DNA of 64,000 nucleotides from Polynucleobacter sphagniphilus (GCF_001953355.1 NZ_MPIY01000003.1:372001-436000), one strand, 5' to 3'. Counted from the stretch's first letter, positions 19,549-29,188 are shown. Program-made: numbers and translations. The notes: generated by a model from the letters alone, not told the origin.

Positions 19549-19578
19549 CTTGAAATAGTCTTTTTAGACCCCACTTAT
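19549..19578 (+). promoter_or_regulatory. Sigma-32-type heat-shock promoter upstream of dnaK
   Basis: CTTGAAA at 19549-19555, then about 13-14 bases, then CCCCACTTAT at 19569-19578. This matches the RpoH consensus well and lies about 65 bases before the dnaK ATG. The second such promoter in the cluster. Confidence 0.8.
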
Positions 19579-19644
19579 TGAATATCGATTTATTCGCAGC
19601 AGCACATCAGAGATTACATAACAACTTAATTTTTTGGAGCAATT

Positions 19645-21573
19645 ATGGGAAAGATTATCGGAATCGACTTAGGAACCACTAATTCGTGTGTTTCAGTCGT
19701 TGAAAACAACGCACCAAAGGTGGTTGAGAACGCAGAAGGCGCTCGCACAACACCATCAATCATTGCTTATGTTGAAGACGGCGAAGTATTGGTTGGCGCA
19801 CCTGCAAAACGTCAGTCAGTAACCAATCCGAAGAACACCATTTATGCAGTAAAGCGTTTAATGGGTCGCAAATTCACTGATCCAGAAGTGCAAAAAGACA
19901 TTGGCCTGATGCCATATTCAATCATTGCTGCAGATAACGGCGATGCTTGGGTTCAAGCACGTGATAAAAAAATGGCGCCTCAGCAAGTTTCCGCTGAAAT
20001 TTTGCGCAAGATGAAAAAGACTGCCGAAGATTACCTGGGTGAAGAAGTGACCGAGGCGGTGATCACCGTACCTGCTTATTTTAATGATAGTCAGCGTCAA
20101 GCAACCAAAGATGCTGGCCGTATTGCAGGTTTAGAGGTAAAGCGCATCATTAATGAACCAACAGCAGCCGCTTTGGCATTCGGACTGGATAAGCAAGACA
20201 AAGCAGATCGCAAGATTGCGGTGTATGACTTGGGTGGCGGTACATTTGACGTATCCATCATTGAGATTGCAAACGTTGATGGTGAGAAACAATTCGAAGT
20301 ACTTTCCACGAACGGTGACACCTTCTTGGGCGGTGAAGACTTTGACCAACGTATTATTGATTGGATCATTGATGAGTTTAAGAAAGAACAAGGCGTTGAT
20401 CTGAGTAAAGATGTATTGGCATTGCAGCGTTTGAAAGATGCTGCTGAAAAAGCCAAAATCGAATTGTCCTCAGCGCAGCAAACAGAAATCAATCTACCTT
20501 ACGTCACTGCGGATGCAAGCGGTCCAAAGCATTTGAACTTGAAATTGACTCGTGCCAAATTAGAGTCCTTGGTAGAGGAGTTAATCAAGCGTACAGCAGG
20601 CCCATGCTTAATGGCGATTAAGGATGCTGGCGTTAGCGCATCTGAAATCGACGACGTGATTTTGGTCGGCGGTCAAACCCGTATGCCTGCAGTACAAGAC
20701 AAAGTAAAAGAAATCTTTGGCAAAGAGCCACGCAAAGATGTGAACCCAGATGAGGCAGTGGCAGTTGGTGCGGCTATTCAAGGTTCCGTATTGTCTGGAG
20801 ATCGTAAAGACGTATTGCTCTTAGACGTTACCCCATTGTCATTGGGTATTGAGACTTTGGGCGGCGTGATGACTAAGATGATTCCAAAGAACACCACGAT
20901 CCCTACTAAGCATTCACAGGTTTACTCTACCGCTGAAGATAATCAGCCTGCAGTGACCATTAAGTGCTTCCAAGGTGAGCGTGAAATGGCTGCGGCAAAC
21001 AAGTTGTTAGGTGAATTCAATCTCGAAGGGATTGCCCCTGCGCAACGCGGTATGCCACAAATTGAAGTGACCTTTGACATTGATGCCAACGGTATTTTGC
21101 ATGTCACTGCAAAAGACAAAACCACTGGCAAAGAGAACAAGATCACCATTAAGGCAAATTCTGGTTTGACCGAAGAAGAAATTCAGCGCATGGTGAAGGA
21201 TGCAGAAGCTAATGCTGAGGAAGATAAGAAGGCGCTTGAGTTGGTAACCGCGCGCAATACTGCAGATGCCTTGGCTCACTCAACCAAGAAGGCATTGGAA
21301 GAGCATGGTGCTAGCTTAGAAGCTTCCGAAAAAGAAGCGATTGAGGCTGCTTTGAAGGAGTTAGACGAAGCCATCAAAGGTAGTGATAAAGCTGCTATTG
21401 AGGCGAAGACGGAAGCTTTGGGTAAAGTCAGCCAGAAGCTGGGCGAAAAAGCGATGGCTGCTGAACAGGCTAAAGCTGGTGGCGCAGCTCCAGGTGCAGC
21501 GCCGAATGAAGCCCCTGCAGCAGATGCTGACGTGGTTGATGCTGACTTTAAAGAAGTGGATGACAAGAAATAA
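19645..21573 (+). CDS. dnaK: Molecular chaperone DnaK (Hsp70)
   Basis: A 642-residue DnaK of normal length. The ATPase domain opens with [13 protein letters not shown] at residue 5 and includes [13 protein letters not shown]; the substrate domain includes [14 protein letters not shown]. The C-terminal tail is alanine/proline-rich and ends in acidic residues. A good GGAG ribosome site precedes the ATG. It refolds proteins with DnaJ (next gene) and GrpE (previous gene). It is driven by its own sigma-32 promoter, with a hairpin between it and dnaJ. Confidence 0.98.
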   Translation: MGKIIGIDLGTTNSCVSVVENNAPKVVENAEGARTTPSIIAYVEDGEVLVGAPAKRQSVTNPKNTIYAVKRLMGRKFTDPEVQKDIGLMPYSIIAADNGDAWVQARDKKMAPQQVSAEILRKMKKTAEDYLGEEVTEAVITVPAYFNDSQRQATKDAGRIAGLEVKRIINEPTAAALAFGLDKQDKADRKIAVYDLGGGTFDVSIIEIANVDGEKQFEVLSTNGDTFLGGEDFDQRIIDWIIDEFKKEQGVDLSKDVLALQRLKDAAEKAKIELSSAQQTEINLPYVTADASGPKHLNLKLTRAKLESLVEELIKRTAGPCLMAIKDAGVSASEIDDVILVGGQTRMPAVQDKVKEIFGKEPRKDVNPDEAVAVGAAIQGSVLSGDRKDVLLLDVTPLSLGIETLGGVMTKMIPKNTTIPTKHSQVYSTAEDNQPAVTIKCFQGEREMAAANKLLGEFNLEGIAPAQRGMPQIEVTFDIDANGILHVTAKDKTTGKENKITIKANSGLTEEEIQRMVKDAEANAEEDKKALELVTARNTADALAHSTKKALEEHGASLEASEKEAIEAALKELDEAIKGSDKAAIEAKTEALGKVSQKLGEKAMAAEQAKAGGAAPGAAPNEAPAADADVVDADFKEVDDKK

Positions 21574-21612
21574 TTCAGAGTCATTATTCATCAGTGAGTA
21601 GTAAATAAATAA

Positions 21613-21635
21613 CAAGTCGGCCCCGTGCCGACTTG
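21613..21635 (+). other. Hairpin in the dnaK-dnaJ spacer
   Basis: A perfect 9-bp stem (21613-21621 with 21627-21635) with a CCCGT loop. No T-run follows, so it is a poor terminator. It ends 28 bases before the dnaJ start and could protect the dnaK mRNA end or lower read-through into dnaJ. Confidence 0.6.
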
Positions 21636-21663
21636 TGTCATTGAAGTAGTTGAGAGGAATGTT

Positions 21664-22788
21664 GTGTCAAAAAGCAAACGCGATTTTTACGAAGTCCTGG
21701 GCGTAGCCAGAGGTGCTAGCGACGAAGAGTTAAAAAAAGCTTACCGTAAGTTGGCGATGAAATACCATCCGGATCGTAACCCGGATAGCAAAACTGCCGA
21801 AGCCCAATTTAAGGAAGTCAAAGAGGCGTATGAGACGCTCACTGACCCTAACAAGCGTGCTGCATATGATCAATATGGCCACGCTGGTGTTGATCAATCG
21901 ATGGGTGGCGGCGGTTTCGGTGGTGGTGGCTTTGCTGATGCATTCGGGGATATTTTTGGGGATATCTTTGGTCAAGGTGGCGGTCGTCACTCTGGCCCTC
22001 AGGTCTACAAGGGCGCTGATTTACGCTACAACATGGAGATCACACTTGAGCAGGCAGCTGAAGGCTATACCTCTCAAATTCGGGTGCCTAGTTGGAGTGC
22101 ATGCAAACCATGTCATGGCACTGGTGCTGAGCCTGGAAGTAAGCCAGAAAAATGCTCAACTTGCGATGGTCACGGCCAGGTCCGTGTACAGCAAGGCTTC
22201 TTTTCAATGCAACAAACTTGTCCCAAGTGCCGCGGCACAGGCGAGTACATTCCTAAGCCATGCAAAACATGTCATGGTAGTGGGCAGCATAAAGAGCAGA
22301 AGACTCTAGAGATCAAGATTCCCGCAGGTATTGATGATGGAATGCGTGTGCGGTCCGTTGGCAACGGTGAGCCCGGTTTGAATGGCGGTCCATCTGGCGA
22401 TCTCTATGTAGAAGTCCGAGTCAAACCTCATAAGGTGTTTGAACGCGATGGCAGCGATCTCCATGTGCAAATGCCAATCTCTTTTGCAACAGCTACCATT
22501 GGTGGTCAGATTGAGGTGCCAACCCTCTCTGGTCGTGTTGAGTTTCCGATTCCTGAGGGAACTCAGACGGGCAAGACATTCCGTTTGCGCAACAAGGGCA
22601 TTAAAGGTTTGCGCTCCACCCTGGTGGGCGACTTATTTGTGCATGTGATTGTGGAAACGCCGGTAAAGTTAACCGATGAACAGAAGAAGTTATTGAAGAA
22701 ATTTGATGACAGCCTTAAATCGGGCGGTGACAAACATAACCCGCATCAAAAGGGTTGGTTTGATGGCGTAAAGAGTTTTTTTAGCTAA
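21664..22788 (+). CDS. dnaJ: Co-chaperone DnaJ (Hsp40)
   Basis: A 374-residue type I DnaJ. It has a J domain with HPD at residues 35-37, a Gly/Phe-rich linker, four zinc repeats ([32 protein letters not shown]) and the C-terminal substrate domains. I chose the GTG at 21664 because the J domain begins there ([13 protein letters not shown]) and a GAGAGGAA ribosome site precedes it. A longer frame from 21625 would begin inside the spacer hairpin. It stimulates DnaK ATP hydrolysis and delivers substrates. Convergent with panB. Confidence 0.96.
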   Translation: MSKSKRDFYEVLGVARGASDEELKKAYRKLAMKYHPDRNPDSKTAEAQFKEVKEAYETLTDPNKRAAYDQYGHAGVDQSMGGGGFGGGGFADAFGDIFGDIFGQGGGRHSGPQVYKGADLRYNMEITLEQAAEGYTSQIRVPSWSACKPCHGTGAEPGSKPEKCSTCDGHGQVRVQQGFFSMQQTCPKCRGTGEYIPKPCKTCHGSGQHKEQKTLEIKIPAGIDDGMRVRSVGNGEPGLNGGPSGDLYVEVRVKPHKVFERDGSDLHVQMPISFATATIGGQIEVPTLSGRVEFPIPEGTQTGKTFRLRNKGIKGLRSTLVGDLFVHVIVETPVKLTDEQKKLLKKFDDSLKSGGDKHNPHQKGWFDGVKSFFS

Positions 22789-22804
22789 AGAAGAATGTGT
22801 GAGC

Positions 22805-23620
22805 TTAGCCAGCAAAGCCGTGCTCTGGTCCGGGGAATTTCCCAGTTTTTACTTCCCGAACATAGGCTTTGATGGCAGCTTCAATTGAGGCGTGGCCATC
22901 TACGAAGTTTTTAACAAACTTGGGTGGCTTACCGGGGCTAATGCCCAACATATCTTGCAATACTAAAACCTGACCAGAGCAATCTGGTCCAGCGCCAATT
23001 CCAATGGTTGGAATTGCAAGGGATTTTGTAATTTGTTTACCGAGTGATGAGGGAATTGCTTCGAGCACAAGCATTTGCGCGCCTGCCTCTTGGCACGCAA
23101 GTGCCTGTTCACGCATCAGGGTTGCCGCATCTTTAGACTTGCCCTGTACTTTATATCCACCAAGAACATGAACTGATTGTGGCAATAGTCCAAGATGCGC
23201 GCATACTGGCACACTGCGCTCAACCAAGTATTGAATAATTTCAATTTGCCAATCTCCACCCTCGAGCTTGACCATATCCGCACCAGCACGCATTAATTGT
23301 GCAGCTGAGTCCAGCGCTTGTACTGGATCGCCATAACTGGCAAATGGTAAATCAGCAATAATGAAGGCATGAGAATTAGCACGCGCTACACACTCGGTGT
23401 GGTATGCCACTTGTTCTACGGTGACAGGTGTGGTGCTACTATGGCCCTGCACTACATTGCCCAGTGAATCACCAATCAAAATGGTTTCAACACCACAGCG
23501 ATTTAAGAGGGCAGACATGGTGGAATCGTATGCAGTGAGCATGGCGATCTTCTCACCCTCAGTGTGCATAGAGAGTAGCTTGGTAATTGTGATTGGCTTG
23601 TCGCCCTGTAGGTAGCTCAT
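22805..23620 (-). CDS. panB: 3-methyl-2-oxobutanoate hydroxymethyltransferase
   Basis: Ketopantoate hydroxymethyltransferase, the first committed step of pantothenate synthesis. Conserved segments include [26 protein letters not shown] with the metal-binding aspartate, [11 protein letters not shown] and [21 protein letters not shown] place the start at the second ATG (23620, [11 protein letters not shown], 271 residues); the frame continues two codons further to 23626. It is last in a minus-strand run after folK. panC is not in the window. Confidence 0.95.
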   Translation of the reverse strand: MSYLQGDKPITITKLLSMHTEGEKIAMLTAYDSTMSALLNRCGVETILIGDSLGNVVQGHSSTTPVTVEQVAYHTECVARANSHAFIIADLPFASYGDPVQALDSAAQLMRAGADMVKLEGGDWQIEIIQYLVERSVPVCAHLGLLPQSVHVLGGYKVQGKSKDAATLMREQALACQEAGAQMLVLEAIPSSLGKQITKSLAIPTIGIGAGPDCSGQVLVLQDMLGISPGKPPKFVKNFVDGHASIEAAIKAYVREVKTGKFPGPEHGFAG

Positions 23621-23638
23621 GAGCAAAGTTTACTAAAC

Positions 23639-24166
23639 TTAATGAGCGGCTTGCTGGTATGCGTCTTTTTCTGTGCAGCCACAGTTTCTGCAGCTTAGTT
23701 TTTCGATGCTCTGATGGGCCACTTTGGGTAAGTAGGCTTTGAGTTCACCCCAATTGGGTAAGAAGAAATCAGGTGCGATTTCAAGCAGGGGTAGCAATAC
23801 AAATGAACGCTCGATGATGCGAGGGTGTGGCAAGGTGAGCTCAGTATCAGTTTGGGAGACCCCTTCAAACGAAAGGATATCAAGATCTAAGGTGCGTGGC
23901 GCATTGGCATAGGGGCGCTCGCGACCAAACTCTTGTTCTATTGCCTGGCAAATGTGCAGCAAGCCATATGGACTGAGCTGGGTTTCAATTTCAATGACTG
24001 CATTAATGTAGTCCCCACCCACCGCTTCCACGGGAGCACTTTGATAGAAGCAGCTTTTGTTGAGAATTTGGAGTTCGCAACGTTGCGCTAGGCAGACGAT
24101 AGCATCGGTAATTAACTGGCGAGTGTCGCCAATATTGCCACCAAATCCGATAAATGCTCTTGCCAT
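23639..24166 (-). CDS. folK: 2-amino-4-hydroxy-6-hydroxymethyldihydropteridine pyrophosphokinase
   Basis: HPPK of folate synthesis, which transfers pyrophosphate from ATP to the pterin. It starts AFIGFGGNIGDTR and has the signature region RPYANAPRTLDLDILSFEG followed by LPHPRIIERSFVLLPLLEI. At 175 residues it is slightly longer than average. The extra C-terminal part contains CRNCGC near residues 158-163, a cysteine cluster not required for HPPK activity that could bind metal. It lies between pcnB and panB; the pcnB-folK-panB order is familiar from proteobacteria. Confidence 0.93.
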   Translation of the reverse strand: MARAFIGFGGNIGDTRQLITDAIVCLAQRCELQILNKSCFYQSAPVEAVGGDYINAVIEIETQLSPYGLLHICQAIEQEFGRERPYANAPRTLDLDILSFEGVSQTDTELTLPHPRIIERSFVLLPLLEIAPDFFLPNWGELKAYLPKVAHQSIEKLSCRNCGCTEKDAYQQAAH

Positions 24167-24219
24167 ACAAGTTCCATATTGAAGATGAGTCTACTTTACT
24201 CAAGTTCTGATAAGTTTGC

Positions 24220-24397
24220 TTAGCTCGGTGTTGTTTCGCTCGGTGCGTTGACCTTGGGTTTTCTCCGGCGCCGTCTTTTAGCAGCAGGCGCAGTATTGAC
24301 CGATTCATTTTTCACGGCTGCCATCAAGGCCTCTTGGCCAGCAGGGTCAGCTGCAATAAAGTCAGTCCACCACTGGCCAAGACTGGCATTTTTTTTC
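24220..24397 (-). pseudogene. pcnB: C-terminal tail of pcnB in the shifted frame
   Basis: This frame encodes the missing end of PcnB: SLGQWWTDFIAADPAGQEAL then a basic tail with RRRRRKPK, a typical ending for betaproteobacterial poly(A) polymerase. It connects to the main pcnB frame across the A8 run at 24389-24396. With seven A the gene reads through as one 466-residue protein. Confidence 0.85.
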
Positions 24398-25621
24398 ACC
24401 GGATGCACAGCGCAGTAGCAGAAAATCGTATGCCGCTCTGAAGCGAGGGGATTCAATCAGACGATATGGGTAGCGCCCAACCCGTTTCTCAAAGCGGGGC
24501 TGCATTGACCAGATTTCGCGCATATCGCTTTCAAAGCGCCGCTGGATAGTCATGCCGCTACTTTGGGTGGCAATCGTCTCGTCCATTGCATCATGTAGCG
24601 CAGGAATGACCGAAACACCATTGGCAATATTCTTTTTCCAGTTTTTTAATAAATCAGGCCATAGCAATGTGGCAAATAAAAAACCTGCCGACACCGTTTT
24701 TCCGGATTGAATGCGATGATCGGTATTGCTGAGAGCAAGACGCACAAATTCATTGGCTTCTTTGGAATCAGTGGTTTGATCGAGAATGGTATCGAGCAGT
24801 GGGAGTAGGCCATGATGAAGTCCTGCATTGCGAAGGCCTTGTATTGCTGCCCAGGCATAACCAGACATCAGTAGTTTCAGAATTTCATCAAAGAGACGGG
24901 CAGCGGGAACGTCATGTAAGAGCTTTCCTAATTTAGCTATCGGAGCGCCGGTTTGTGGATCCAAGGTAAAACCAGTTTTGGCGGCAAAACGAATAGCCCG
25001 CAACATACGGATAGGATCTTCGCGGTAGCGTTTAGCTGGATCACCGATCATCCGCAGGGTTTTCTTCTGCATGTCAGCCATACCGCCGTGATAATCCAGT
25101 ATGGTCTCTGTTTGCGGATCGTAATACATGGCATTGATGCTGAAATCGCGACGGTTAGCATCTTCACCTTGTGAGCCCCAGACGTTATCGCTCAGTATGC
25201 GACCACTTTCAGCGACATGATCGCCGGCATTTTCGAGTAAAGCTCTGAATGTCGAAACTTCAATAATTTCAGGGTGACCTTTGCCAAAAAAGGTGACGTG
25301 CACAATTTGAAAGCGGCGCCCAATCAGACGGGCTTTGCGGAATAATTTTTGAACTTGCTCAGGGGTTGCATTGGTGGCTACGTCAAAATCTTTTGGGCTG
25401 ATACCCAGCGCGAGATCTCGAACCGCTCCACCTACGATAAATGCCTCATAGCCTGCTTGTTGCAGTGTATGTGTGACCTTAACCGCATTTTTAGAAAGTA
25501 AGTGCGGATCAATGCGATGTGATTTTTTTGGAATGCGCTTAGGGGCACCGCTGCGATTGACCGCAGTAGGTCGTTCCATGGGGTCGCGGCGCAAAATGCG
25601 TTTGATAAATTTAGTGATCAT
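24362..25621 (-). CDS. pcnB: Poly(A) polymerase I, main frame (C-terminus frameshifted)
   Basis: A PcnB/tRNA-nucleotidyltransferase-family protein. The catalytic head has GGAVRDLALGISPKDFDVAT at residues 64-83, RRDFSINAMYYDP and REDPIRMLRAIRFAAKTGF, and the arginine-rich N-terminus fits poly(A) polymerase rather than CCA-adding enzyme. It adds 3' poly(A) tails that promote RNA decay. The frame as written ends with 419 residues after a run of eight A, replacing the last approximately 58 normal residues with CQSWPVVD-like out-of-frame sequence. The catalytic domain is unaffected. Its ATG overlaps the stop of the HAD gene (ATGA). Confidence 0.92.
   Translation of the reverse strand: MITKFIKRILRRDPMERPTAVNRSGAPKRIPKKSHRIDPHLLSKNAVKVTHTLQQAGYEAFIVGGAVRDLALGISPKDFDVATNATPEQVQKLFRKARLIGRRFQIVHVTFFGKGHPEIIEVSTFRALLENAGDHVAESGRILSDNVWGSQGEDANRRDFSINAMYYDPQTETILDYHGGMADMQKKTLRMIGDPAKRYREDPIRMLRAIRFAAKTGFTLDPQTGAPIAKLGKLLHDVPAARLFDEILKLLMSGYAWAAIQGLRNAGLHHGLLPLLDTILDQTTDSKEANEFVRLALSNTDHRIQSGKTVSAGFLFATLLWPDLLKNWKKNIANGVSVIPALHDAMDETIATQSSGMTIQRRFESDMREIWSMQPRFEKRVGRYPYRLIESPRFRAAYDFLLLRCASGEKKCQSWPVVD
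24389..24396 (-). other. A8 homopolymer (T8 on plus) at the pcnB frameshift
   Basis: Eight A residues on the coding strand. Seven give GAA AAA AAT GCC, which fuses the main PcnB frame to its conserved C-terminal tail. This is the same kind of one-base excess as in glnE. Confidence 0.88.
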
Positions 25622-26298
25622 GCAAACAATTCAAGGATGGGCCAGTTACGCTTGGTAGCTTCTTGGCGCAAGCGGTCATCTGGATTGGTGGCGACTGGAT
25701 GACTCACTTTTTCTAAGAGAGGCAAATCATTCATCGAGTCTGAATAAAAATAACTACAAGGCAAGTGATCTAGATTGAGATTTTGTTTTTCTAGCCAGTC
25801 ATTCAGGCGAATAATTTTTCCTTCACGAAAGCTTGGTTCGCCTCTTACTTCGCCTGTGAAATTAGCCAATGGATTATTGTCAAGAGTGGCCGGTTCAGTT
25901 GCAATGAGATGCTCAATGCCAAATGCCTGCACAATCGGGCGCGTCACAAAACTATTGGTTGCAGTGATCACGCAGCAAAGATCGCCGGCATCTTGATGTT
26001 TTTTGACGAGGTCAAGCGCTTGTTGGCGCAATTGACCGTTGATCACTTCTTGCATAAATGCATCATGCCATTGTTTGAGTTGTTCGCGAGAATGCTCAGC
26101 CAAAGGCTTTAAGGCGAAACGCAGAAATTCTTGTATATCGAGCTTGCCTTCTTTGTAGTCTTGATAGAAGCGCTCATTTTGTTGGGCGTAGTATTTGCTA
26201 TCAACCACACCAATGCGGGCCAAAAATTGCCCCCACTCATAATCGCTATCGCAAGGCAGAAGGGTGTGATCTAAGTCGAAAAGTGCTAATTGGGTCAT
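25618..26298 (-). CDS. HAD-superfamily hydrolase, subfamily IB (SerB-like phosphatase)
   Basis: A 226-residue HAD phosphatase. Motif I is ALFDLDHTLLP near residue 6, motif II is the TATNS region, and motif IV is YSDSMNDLPLLE. This spacing is typical of the IB subfamily that includes phosphoserine phosphatase and other small-molecule phosphatases. The substrate cannot be decided here. I chose ATG 26298 because motif I then starts at the usual place; the frame extends 11 codons further. Its stop overlaps the pcnB start, and hda lies 4 bases upstream. Confidence 0.88.
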   Translation of the reverse strand: MTQLALFDLDHTLLPCDSDYEWGQFLARIGVVDSKYYAQQNERFYQDYKEGKLDIQEFLRFALKPLAEHSREQLKQWHDAFMQEVINGQLRQQALDLVKKHQDAGDLCCVITATNSFVTRPIVQAFGIEHLIATEPATLDNNPLANFTGEVRGEPSFREGKIIRLNDWLEKQNLNLDHLPCSYFYSDSMNDLPLLEKVSHPVATNPDDRLRQEATKRNWPILELFA

Positions 26299-26302
26299 TA
26301 AT

Positions 26303-27061
26303 TTATTTTGGCTGCAAAAGCTCGCGAACAAGTGGCAAGGTTACAGCACGTTTTGTTTCTAGTGAGTACGCATCTAAGGCGTCGATTAAAGCCATTAAAT
26401 TAGGCATATCTCGATAAAAGCGGTTTAAAAGCCAGGGCAGTACATCGGGCGATAAGACTAAACCCCTTTCTAGGGCCGCCTGTTGTAAAGCAAGTATTTT
26501 CTCATCATCATTGAGCAAGGTGGTTTGGAAAATCAAGCCCCATCCCAGACGCGTACGCAGATCTTCTCGGAGTTTAAGGGAGCTGGGGGCTGCATTACCG
26601 GCCATAAAGATGTGAATAGCTTTGCTCGCTTGTACTTCATTGAGAATGCGGAATAAGGCGCCAACGCAACGCTCATCTAGGCGATCAACATCATCCACAC
26701 TAATTACCGAGGGCGTGTCACTCAGTACAAAGCTTGGTAGCTCTTCTTCAAGGCGTATCCAAGAGATGGGCTCATGTGGCCCAAGCGAAAAATGCCTTAA
26801 GCCCATTTTTTCAGCGGCATACCCAAGCGCGCTCAGTAGGTGAGTTCGACCCGAGCCTTCTGGGCCCCACCAATAGATCCACCTTTGATTCAAGGCGTTT
26901 GATTGCGCTGTGAGGGACTTTCTCTTTTCCCAATTGGCCACAATTTCACGCAAGGTGGACAAAAGGGCGCCATCTTGTCCCGGTAGGAAGTGGTCCAGAC
27001 TGGCCTGTGGCGGGCTAGTGAGATCAAGGGCAAACTGACGTGGCAGCAAAGTATTGAGCAT
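26303..27061 (-). CDS. hda: DnaA regulatory inactivator Hda
   Basis: A 252-residue DnaA-like AAA+ protein without the DNA-binding domain IV. It begins RQFALDLTSPPQASLDHF, with an altered Walker A GPEGSGRTH at 66-74 and a Walker B-like VISVDDVDRLD. This fits Hda, which with the DNA-loaded sliding clamp stimulates ATP hydrolysis by DnaA to prevent re-initiation. Hda proteins usually carry a short N-terminal clamp-binding motif; here QFALDL may play that part. It sits 12 bases below the permease gene and 4 above the HAD gene, in one minus-strand unit. Confidence 0.9.
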   Translation of the reverse strand: MLNTLLPRQFALDLTSPPQASLDHFLPGQDGALLSTLREIVANWEKRKSLTAQSNALNQRWIYWWGPEGSGRTHLLSALGYAAEKMGLRHFSLGPHEPISWIRLEEELPSFVLSDTPSVISVDDVDRLDERCVGALFRILNEVQASKAIHIFMAGNAAPSSLKLREDLRTRLGWGLIFQTTLLNDDEKILALQQAALERGLVLSPDVLPWLLNRFYRDMPNLMALIDALDAYSLETKRAVTLPLVRELLQPK

Positions 27062-27073
27062 TACAGCTAAAAA

Positions 27074-28063
27074 TTATTTTTGATACCAGGTGCTTTGGGT
27101 ATATCGCGCCCAAAAATACTTGATGAGTACCAGGCTGACTGCGCTAATTGGTAAGGCCAATAAGACGCCAAAGAAACCAAATAATTTACCAAACAAGAGA
27201 AGGGCAAAAAGTACTGCCACAGGATGAAGGCCAATGCGCTCACCAACTAAACGTGGAGTTAAGAAGAATCCCTCTAAGAATTGACCCAAACTAAACACAA
27301 TGATTGTGCCCAACACTTGGGTGCTAGGGCCAAATTGCAGAAGTGCTGAAATTAAGGCAAGCGTAACCCCGAGTGTGATGCCTACATAAGGAATGACAAC
27401 CATTAGCGCGGTAAAGACGCCAATTGCTACAGCGCCTTTGATGCCCACGATGCTTAGGCCAATGCTATAAAACACTGACATGACGGTGATCACAATAATC
27501 TCCCCCCTGAGGTATTGGGAGAGCAACCCATCGGTATGCTTGGCTAAATGATGAACCGTATCTTGGGCTCTAGTGGGCACTAATGTTTTGAGGAGTCCGA
27601 AAAAATGAGTCCAGTTAATAAGCAGATAAAACATGACAAACAAAATGAGGATGGCGTTAGCAAAACCAGCAATTACAGAGCTGCCAGATACTAAAACCGT
27701 CTCAAGGGTGGTCCCCATCAGTGTGTCAGCATTCTCGCTAATGTGCTCGGTAATTCTCTCGGTAAGGGTAGTTTTTAAGTTACCCCAGTCCACATCAATA
27801 TGAAATTGACTGAGTTTTGGGCCGAGCCAAGTTTGGGTATTTTGGATCCAACCCGGTAATTGTTCTTTAATCAGGGGAATTTCTGTCTTCAGTAGCCCAA
27901 TAAATAGGCCAAGAACCAAAAAAATGACTCCCAAGCCAATAATCATCGAGAATATGGCAGCAAGAGCTCGGGGCAAGTGGCGCCTCTCAAGCCATAGGCA
28001 AACTGGCCTCAAAGCATAAGCCAGGATAAATGCAGCAAGAAAAGGGGTAAAAATTTCAGCCAT
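27074..28063 (-). CDS. AI-2E-family transporter (PerM-like permease)
   Basis: A 329-residue membrane protein with several predicted hydrophobic helices and the family C-terminal segment FLEGFFLTPRLVGERIGLHP. AI-2E family members (PerM, YdiK, TqsA) are putative exporters or cation/proton antiporters; substrate unknown. An in-frame stop lies just upstream of the ATG at 28063, so the start is fixed within a few codons. The N-terminus seems slightly short for the family. It heads the hda-HAD-pcnB-folK-panB unit and is divergent from purM (72 bases). Confidence 0.87.
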   Translation of the reverse strand: MAEIFTPFLAAFILAYALRPVCLWLERRHLPRALAAIFSMIIGLGVIFLVLGLFIGLLKTEIPLIKEQLPGWIQNTQTWLGPKLSQFHIDVDWGNLKTTLTERITEHISENADTLMGTTLETVLVSGSSVIAGFANAILILFVMFYLLINWTHFFGLLKTLVPTRAQDTVHHLAKHTDGLLSQYLRGEIIVITVMSVFYSIGLSIVGIKGAVAIGVFTALMVVIPYVGITLGVTLALISALLQFGPSTQVLGTIIVFSLGQFLEGFFLTPRLVGERIGLHPVAVLFALLLFGKLFGFFGVLLALPISAVSLVLIKYFWARYTQSTWYQK

Positions 28064-28135
28064 CTTGTATGAATCCTCTAGAATTCAATGATTCTACCGA
28101 TCAAGTACCGTTTTTACTAATTCTCTAAATTTGCC

Positions 28136-29188
28136 ATGACATCATCAAACGCATCATCCTCTAAAGGCCTTTCCTACCGCGACGCTGGCGTCGATATCGA
28201 CGCGGGTGATGATCTGGTTGATCGCATTAAGCCCCTAGCCAAGAAAACCATGCGCGAGGGCGTTCTGGCGGGTATTGGCGGCTTTGGGGCCTTATTTGAG
28301 GTTCCTAAGCGCTATAAAGAGCCTGTATTGGTATCCGGAACCGATGGCGTTGGCACTAAGCTGAGATTGGCTTTTGAGTGGAATCGCCATGAAACCATTG
28401 GCCAAGATTTAGTGGCCATGAGCGTGAACGATATTTTGGTACAAGGTGCTGAACCACTCTTTTTCTTGGATTACTTTGCCTGCGGTAAATTAACAGTAGA
28501 TACCGCGGCGACGGTGGTGGCTGGGATTGCCCATGGCTGTGAATTATCTGGCTGCGCTTTGATTGGTGGTGAAACTGCTGAAATGCCCGGCATGTACCCC
28601 CCAGGTGAATACGATTTAGCTGGTTTTGCTGTCGGCGCAGTAGAAAAATCCAAAATCATTACCGGTGCAAGCATTGTTCCGGGTGATGTGGTGTTGGCGA
28701 TCGCCTCTAGCGGCGCACACTCAAATGGTTATTCATTGGTGCGCAAAATTATTGAGCGGGCTGGCGCAAAGCCAAGTGATGATCTAGGCGGTCGTCCTTT
28801 GGGTGACGTGGTGATGGCACCTACAGAAATTTATGTGAAGCCCTTGCTTAAATTGATTGCAGAAATTGATGTGAAGGGTATGGCCCACATCACCGGTGGC
28901 GGCTTGGTGGACAACGTTCCTCGGGTACTTCCTCAGAATGTCCAAGCGGTATTGCACCGTGATAGCTGGCAGATGCCAGAACTCTTCCGTTGGTTGCAGA
29001 TGAAGGGTGGGGTTGCTGATGCAGAGATGGTTCGTGTATTTAATTGCGGTATTGGCATGGTGGTGATTGTCTCGCCTGAGCAGGCAGAGCAGGCCATTGC
29101 CTCATTAAATGCGCAGGGCCTCAAGGCTTGGACCGTAGGCGATGTGGTTGAGCGTCCTCAGGATGCCCCTCAAACCATTGTTATTTAA
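28136..29188 (+). CDS. purM: Phosphoribosylformylglycinamidine cyclo-ligase (AIR synthetase)
   Basis: A 350-residue PurM, step five of purine synthesis, closing the imidazole ring with ATP. Landmarks are [13 protein letters not shown] near the N-terminus, [28 protein letters not shown] and [15 protein letters not shown]. No clear Shine-Dalgarno sequence precedes the ATG. TAAATT and TACTAA hexamers a few bases upstream could serve as -10 boxes, so a very short leader is possible. Its 3' end overlaps miaA by 8 bases on the opposite strand. Confidence 0.97.
   Translation: MTSSNASSSKGLSYRDAGVDIDAGDDLVDRIKPLAKKTMREGVLAGIGGFGALFEVPKRYKEPVLVSGTDGVGTKLRLAFEWNRHETIGQDLVAMSVNDILVQGAEPLFFLDYFACGKLTVDTAATVVAGIAHGCELSGCALIGGETAEMPGMYPPGEYDLAGFAVGAVEKSKIITGASIVPGDVVLAIASSGAHSNGYSLVRKIIERAGAKPSDDLGGRPLGDVVMAPTEIYVKPLLKLIAEIDVKGMAHITGGGLVDNVPRVLPQNVQAVLHRDSWQMPELFRWLQMKGGVADAEMVRVFNCGIGMVVIVSPEQAEQAIASLNAQGLKAWTVGDVVERPQDAPQTIVI

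Noticed and set aside
16646..19644. A CIRCE operator in the heat-shock cluster.
   Set aside because: No TTAGCACTC/GAGTGCTAA pair was found in the spacers at 16646-16682, 17694-17727, 18823-18912 or 19468-19644.
20097..20492. A 131-codon minus-strand frame inside dnaK.
   Set aside because: Antisense shadow of dnaK, whose codon usage leaves the opposite frame open. No domain is recognisable.
22439..22648. Second-frame open stretches within dnaJ (also 21830-22309).
   Set aside because: They overlap the zinc-finger and substrate domains of an intact DnaJ and have no start signals.
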